From positions 1 through 8,817 of the forward strand of contig JAIRRU010000019.1 of assembly GCA_031255815.1 (NCBI GenBank): a stretch of DNA of 8,817 bases, read 5' to 3'. Positions 6,763-8,817 of the stretch are shown here, in pieces. A program made the position numbers and the translations under genes. A model generated the notes under the pieces. The model had not been told where the DNA came from, searched no databases, and saw only the letters and a list, made by a program, of their open reading frames with translations. Source of the stretch: Treponema sp. (GTDB lineage Bacteria; Spirochaetota; Spirochaetia; Treponematales; Breznakiellaceae). Position 1 is the stretch's first letter, and the number at the start of each line of letters is the position of its first letter.

Positions 6763-6990
6763 CAAAAACCGGGCGGGGCCGTATCCGGCGGCCCTCCCGC
6801 CGCAGCGCCGCGCGTAGATCCTCGCGCGGCTGCGGCTGCAGAACAGGCGTAAAGCTATTTAGTGTTTTAAAGGCAGTACCTTGCTTACACTGAAACTCAG
6901 GATAAGAGCAGCAACCGGGTTTTGGAACAAGCTCAATTCTTTGTGCAATCCGCTATCTCGTTATTGTCAGGATACTGATACTTTGTTTAG
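6763..6990. other. Intergenic DNA after the importer operon
   Basis: The first 75 bases are very GC-rich with strong stems and probably form the 3' end of the importer transcript. The rest (about 6840-6990) is AT-richer and shows no convincing gene. The only structure I see there is a modest hairpin at 6861-6891 (AGTGT/ACACT outer and AAGG/CCTT inner stems). Confidence 0.4.
6799..6836. terminator. Long GC-rich hairpin after the binding-protein gene
   Basis: GCCGCAGC plus GCCGCGCG (6799-6814) pairs with CGCGCGGC plus TGCGGC (6823-6836), giving about 14 base pairs with a two-base bulge and an 8-base loop. It starts 37 bases after the stop codon. No T tract follows on either strand, so it is either a factor-dependent terminator or a 3'-end stabiliser. 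An alternative stem (GGCGGG with CCCGCC just upstream) overlaps its left arm. Confidence 0.4.
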
Positions 6991-7170
6991 GCTAAAAGTA
7001 CGGATAAAAGGATAGCCGCGAACCTCACTAACCGCACGAACTTTTACTTCGAAAACCCCGGTACTTCATCTCCATTTCCTTGAGCCCGAATACAATGTTT
7101 CCCCCTTCGCCTTTGTGCGCCTTCGCGGTTACCAATTCTTCATTCCATATCGTGCAAATTAGAGTTTACA
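6991..7170. repeat. Dispersed repeat, copy A
   Basis: It begins with GCTAAAAGTACGG then ATAAAAGGATAGCC (6991-7017) and contains CGCACGAACTTTTAC (7033-7047), a TTCGCCTTTGTGCGCC core and a distinctive tail (7127-7170). The same blocks in the same order occur at 8278-8510. The opening 27 bases match copy B with one mismatch, and the 44-base tail matches copy B at 43 of 44. Copy A lacks about 50 bases present in the middle of copy B, and lacks the second half-element (CCTGGCTTTGCCAAG...) that follows copy B. It lies between the importer operon and the 3' end of apt. There is no credible reading frame. Confidence 0.8.
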
Positions 7171-7233
7171 ACCTGCTAGCCTAATCAAGGTTTTTAGCGG
7201 GATCTGTGCGGAGGCCGGAGTTTCCAAACAGCG

Positions 7234-7767
7234 CTATTCGCTCCGGTATTGAATAAGGGTATGTACCGGGGTGGGGGCCAGGGTCTTTTCGTAGTTGAGG
7301 AAGGGCAGGCCCACCACGCCGAAAATTTCGGGAACCACCGCGCCGCATTCGGTAAGCAGTTCCCGGGCGGCCCGGAGGGTTCCGCCGGTGGCTATCAGAT
7401 CGTCGGTGAGCAGCACCCGCTGCCCCGCTTTTACATCGGCGGTATGCAGCTCGATTTCCGCTTCCCCGTACTCAAGCTGGTACTTCTTCGAGCGGGTCGG
7501 GCCGGGAAGTTTGCCCTTTTTCCGGATGAGGATGAGGGGTATCCCCAAACGATCCGCGAAGGGCGCGGCAAAGAGGAAGCCCCGGGCTTCAATGGCCGCT
7601 ATGGCGTCAATATTCTTTCCCCCGTACCGCTCCGCCATGGTTCCGACACAGTACCGGAAGGCCTCCGGCCGGGTTAAGATGCTGGTAATATCATAAAAGA
7701 GTATCCCCTTTTTAGGGAAATCGGGAACTTTTCTAACATAATCGTCCAGGTTGAAATTTTCCGCCAT
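7234..7767 (-). CDS. apt: Adenine phosphoribosyltransferase
   Basis: Cytoplasmic purine-salvage enzyme: adenine plus PRPP gives AMP and pyrophosphate. The 177 residues match the usual length of about 170-180. The PRPP-binding motif VLLTDDLIATGGT is at 118-130, with DD followed by the ATGGT loop. IEARGF (59-64) is the conserved adenine-site segment, and the flexible catalytic loop region reads IRKKGKLPGPTRSKKY and then LEYG. The open frame reaches 7800, but ATG 7767 is chosen because MAENFNLDDYVRKVPDFPKKGI aligns with family starts (cited only as the NLDDY and PDFPKKGI blocks) and AAGGCGGG stands just upstream. A start at 7800 would lie almost against the tRNA. The gene begins 39 bases after the tRNA-Met and probably shares its primary transcript. 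No clear intrinsic terminator follows the stop at 7234. Confidence 0.96.
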   Translation of the reverse strand: MAENFNLDDYVRKVPDFPKKGILFYDITSILTRPEAFRYCVGTMAERYGGKNIDAIAAIEARGFLFAAPFADRLGIPLILIRKKGKLPGPTRSKKYQLEYGEAEIELHTADVKAGQRVLLTDDLIATGGTLRAARELLTECGAVVPEIFGVVGLPFLNYEKTLAPTPVHTLIQYRSE

Positions 7768-7806
7768 AGCGCCCGCCTTGCTTAAATGTTTTGAGATCAA
7801 ATGTTT

Positions 7807-7879
7807 TAGCGGCGATAGGGATTGAACCTATGACACTGCGGATATGAGCCGCATGCTCTGCCAACTGAGCTACGCCGCC
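7807..7879 (-). tRNA. Elongator tRNA-Met (anticodon CAU)
   Basis: The 73-base cloverleaf folds fully: acceptor GGCGGCG/CGCCGCT, D arm GCTC-loop-GAGC, anticodon stem TGCGG/CCGCA with loop CTCATAT, a five-base variable region, T arm ATAGG-TTCAATC-CCTAT, and discriminator A. The anticodon is CAT. Initiator hallmarks are absent: bases 29-31 are CGG rather than GGG, and the 11-24 pair is C-G rather than A-U. A CAU tRNA could also be the lysidine-modified Ile2 species. The G1-U72 wobble and the GGCGG acceptor resemble elongator Met of Bacillus subtilis as I remember it, so Met is favoured. CCA is not encoded (AAA follows the discriminator) and must be added enzymatically. Confidence 0.85.
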
Positions 7880-7940
7880 GTAATTCCTTGCGGTACAAGG
7901 ACTTAGCAATCACCATAATGGCGCCTCTGTACATAAAGGT

Positions 7941-7946
7941 ATTATA
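7941..7946 (-). promoter_or_regulatory. -10 box for tRNA-Met and apt
   Basis: A perfect TATAAT on the minus strand, inside TTATATAAT, lies 62 bases upstream of the tRNA 5' end. A TTGACT (minus strand, 7975-7970) is 23 bases away, too far for a standard -35, and the hexamer at 17 bases is only TTCCGC. The leader would contain a small CCTTG/CAAGG stem (7887-7901) just before the tRNA. Confidence 0.45.
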
Positions 7947-8218
7947 TAAGTACCCGGAAAAACGCGGAAAGTCAAGCGGTTCCCCGCCGCCTTCCGGCGA
8001 ATTTTCCGAATTTCACGGGCTTGCCAAAAACCATCACCGGAAGCCTGTTACGCTTGCCTGTTTCCGCGTTGCTTTGCACCGCAAAAAACCGCAATTTACG
8101 GGCTGCTTGCGGCAAAAGCCGGGCAAAACCGGGGCCATCGGTATAAAAGCCCGCGTGCCGGGTATCCAGTCTCTGTTCAAAAGGCGCGGGTAAAGTTGAA
8201 AATGAAAGAAGAATATTT
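7947..8218. other. Intergenic DNA without a recognisable gene
   Basis: GC-rich DNA with many short G/C and A runs. A small stem CGCCG/CGGCG lies at 7985-7999. Open frames on both strands cross this stretch (plus 7888-8193, minus 7972-8277), but they have no ribosome binding site, no recognisable domain and unnatural compositions, and I do not call them genes. Confidence 0.5.
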
Positions 8219-8248
8219 AACCACAAAGGCGAAGAAGGCGCACGAAGG
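8219..8248. repeat. Left arm of a 30-base inverted repeat
   Basis: AACCACAAAGGCG then AAGAAGGCGCACGAAGG is the reverse complement of 8441-8470 (inside copy B) at 27 of 30 positions. It is the first ACGAA-type block of the right-hand repeat region and lies 30 bases before copy B begins. Confidence 0.7.
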
Positions 8249-8277
8249 GCGGGCAGGGAGGCCCACAGGCTGTTCAA

Positions 8278-8617
8278 GCTAAAAGCACGGATAAAAGGAT
8301 AGCCACGAACCGCACGAACCGCACGAACTTTTACGCCGAAAGCCTCGATACTTCATCTGGATTTCCTTGAGTCCGAGGGATATTTGACCACGAGGGCGCG
8401 CAAAGGAACACAAAGGCTCAGGTTTATCAGCCTTTTCCCGCCTTCGTGCGCCTTCGCCGCCTTCGTGGTTACCAATTCTTCATTCCATATCCTGCAAATT
8501 AGAGTTTACAGGATACTAACCTGGCTTTGCCAAGATTTCCGGTGTCCGGGGAAGTTTTGGGCTAAGGTTCGTGTGGTTCGTGCCGTTCGTGGCTTAATTT
8601 CCCGGCGGTCCGGTAAG
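8278..8617. repeat. Dispersed repeat, copy B (full two-part unit)
   Basis: The first half (8278-8510) starts with GCTAAAAGCACGG, has three head-to-tail 9-base ACGAACCGC units (ACGAA at 8305, 8314 and 8323), then CTTTTAC, a TTCGTG-rich core and the 44-base tail shared with copy A. The second half (8520-8617) starts with CCTGGCTTTGCCAAG, carries three TTCGTG blocks at 8568-8590 and ends in GTCCGGTAAG. The ACGAAC block 8301-8328 and the TTCGTG block 8567-8594 are reverse complements at 26 of 28 positions, so the unit could fold back on itself. An open frame at 8384-8638 is a by-product of the 9-base periodicity. Confidence 0.8.
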
Positions 8618-8633
8618 CTGGCGCTTCGATTGG

Positions 8634-8817
8634 GCTAAAAGTACGGGTAAAGGGATAGCCGCTAACCACACGAACACCACGAACTTTTACTCCGATACCC
8701 CTGGCTTTTTGCCCGGCTCCAGCCTGGCTTTGCCAAGATTTTTGGTGTCCGGGAAGTTTCGGCGTAAGGTTTGTGTGTACCGTTCGTGGCTCAATTTCCT
8801 GGCAGTCCGGTAAAGCC
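8634..8817. repeat. Dispersed repeat, copy C (shortened two-part unit, at the window edge)
   Basis: It opens with GCTAAAAGTACGG then GTAAAGGGATAGCC (8634-8660), has ACGAAC blocks and CACGAACTTTTAC (to 8690), but lacks the long tail of copies A and B. The second half begins at 8723 with the same 19 bases as copy B (CCTGGCTTTGCCAAGATTT, exact) and ends with a 27-base block (8788-8814) that matches copy B with four mismatches. It begins 16 bases after copy B ends, so the two units are in tandem. It may continue past the window. Confidence 0.8.

Noticed and set aside
6861..6891. Possible attC-like or riboswitch hairpin
   Set aside because: Only two short stems with a mismatched internal loop. 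It lacks the conserved integron core sites, and no regulated gene lies downstream on either strand close by.
7807..7879. Initiator tRNA-fMet
   Set aside because: Weak 1-72 pair is present, but the three G-C pairs of the anticodon stem and the A11-U24 pair are missing, so it is an elongator-type CAU tRNA.
7888..8193. 101-residue plus-strand open frame upstream of the repeats
   Set aside because: No ribosome binding site, overlaps the tRNA promoter region, very basic composition and no recognisable domain.
7972..8277. 101-residue minus-strand open frame
   Set aside because: Starts inside repeat DNA, has no ribosome binding site or domain, and is of the kind often called spuriously from intergenic repeats.
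8384..8638. 84-residue plus-strand open frame
   Set aside because: Lies wholly inside repeat copy B. The 9-base periodicity keeps the frame open without selection for a protein.
8219..8817. Possible CRISPR array
   Set aside because: Repeats occur in both orientations, units are 9 bases or hundreds of bases, there are no uniform spacers, and no cas gene is near.

Overview
The window reads as ordinary chromosomal DNA of a fairly GC-rich bacterium. A Treponema-like spirochaete is my best guess, with moderate confidence. The grounds are an LplA-type solute-binding lipoprotein with a relaxed lipobox, paired LplB/LplC-type permeases with no ATPase gene beside them, a GatCAB-type amidotransferase, and intergenic DNA full of hairpins and dispersed repeats. 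No taxonomic marker gene is present, so this is inference.

Left part (1-2568): the minus strand carries gatC and then gatA, which runs off the left edge. They encode two subunits of the tRNA-dependent amidotransferase that makes Gln-tRNA(Gln) and/or Asn-tRNA(Asn); gatB is not in view. Divergent from them, on the plus strand, is arfB, a GGQ-motif hydrolase that rescues stalled ribosomes. This end is therefore about translation fidelity.

Middle (2569-6762): an AT-rich, repeat-bearing regulatory region that includes one good intrinsic terminator leads into a plus-strand ABC importer operon. The order is an LplB-type permease, an LplC/UgpE-type permease, and then, after a 185-base spacer full of hairpins, a 572-residue substrate-binding lipoprotein with a consensus ribosome binding site. 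The system looks like a CUT1-family carbohydrate (oligosaccharide) importer. Its ATPase must be encoded elsewhere, and the substrate cannot be read from the sequence.

Right part (6763-8817): a minus-strand elongator tRNA-Met(CAU) is followed 39 bases later by apt (adenine phosphoribosyltransferase, purine salvage). A TATAAT box lies about 60 bases upstream of the tRNA. On either side lies non-coding DNA with three related copies of a dispersed repeat. The last 600 bases are almost entirely repeat, built from ACGAA/TTCGT-rich 9-base units in both orientations, and they appear to hold one complete unit and one further unit that reaches the window edge. I see no CRISPR array, transposase, phage gene or defence system. 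The most unusual content is this repeat family.
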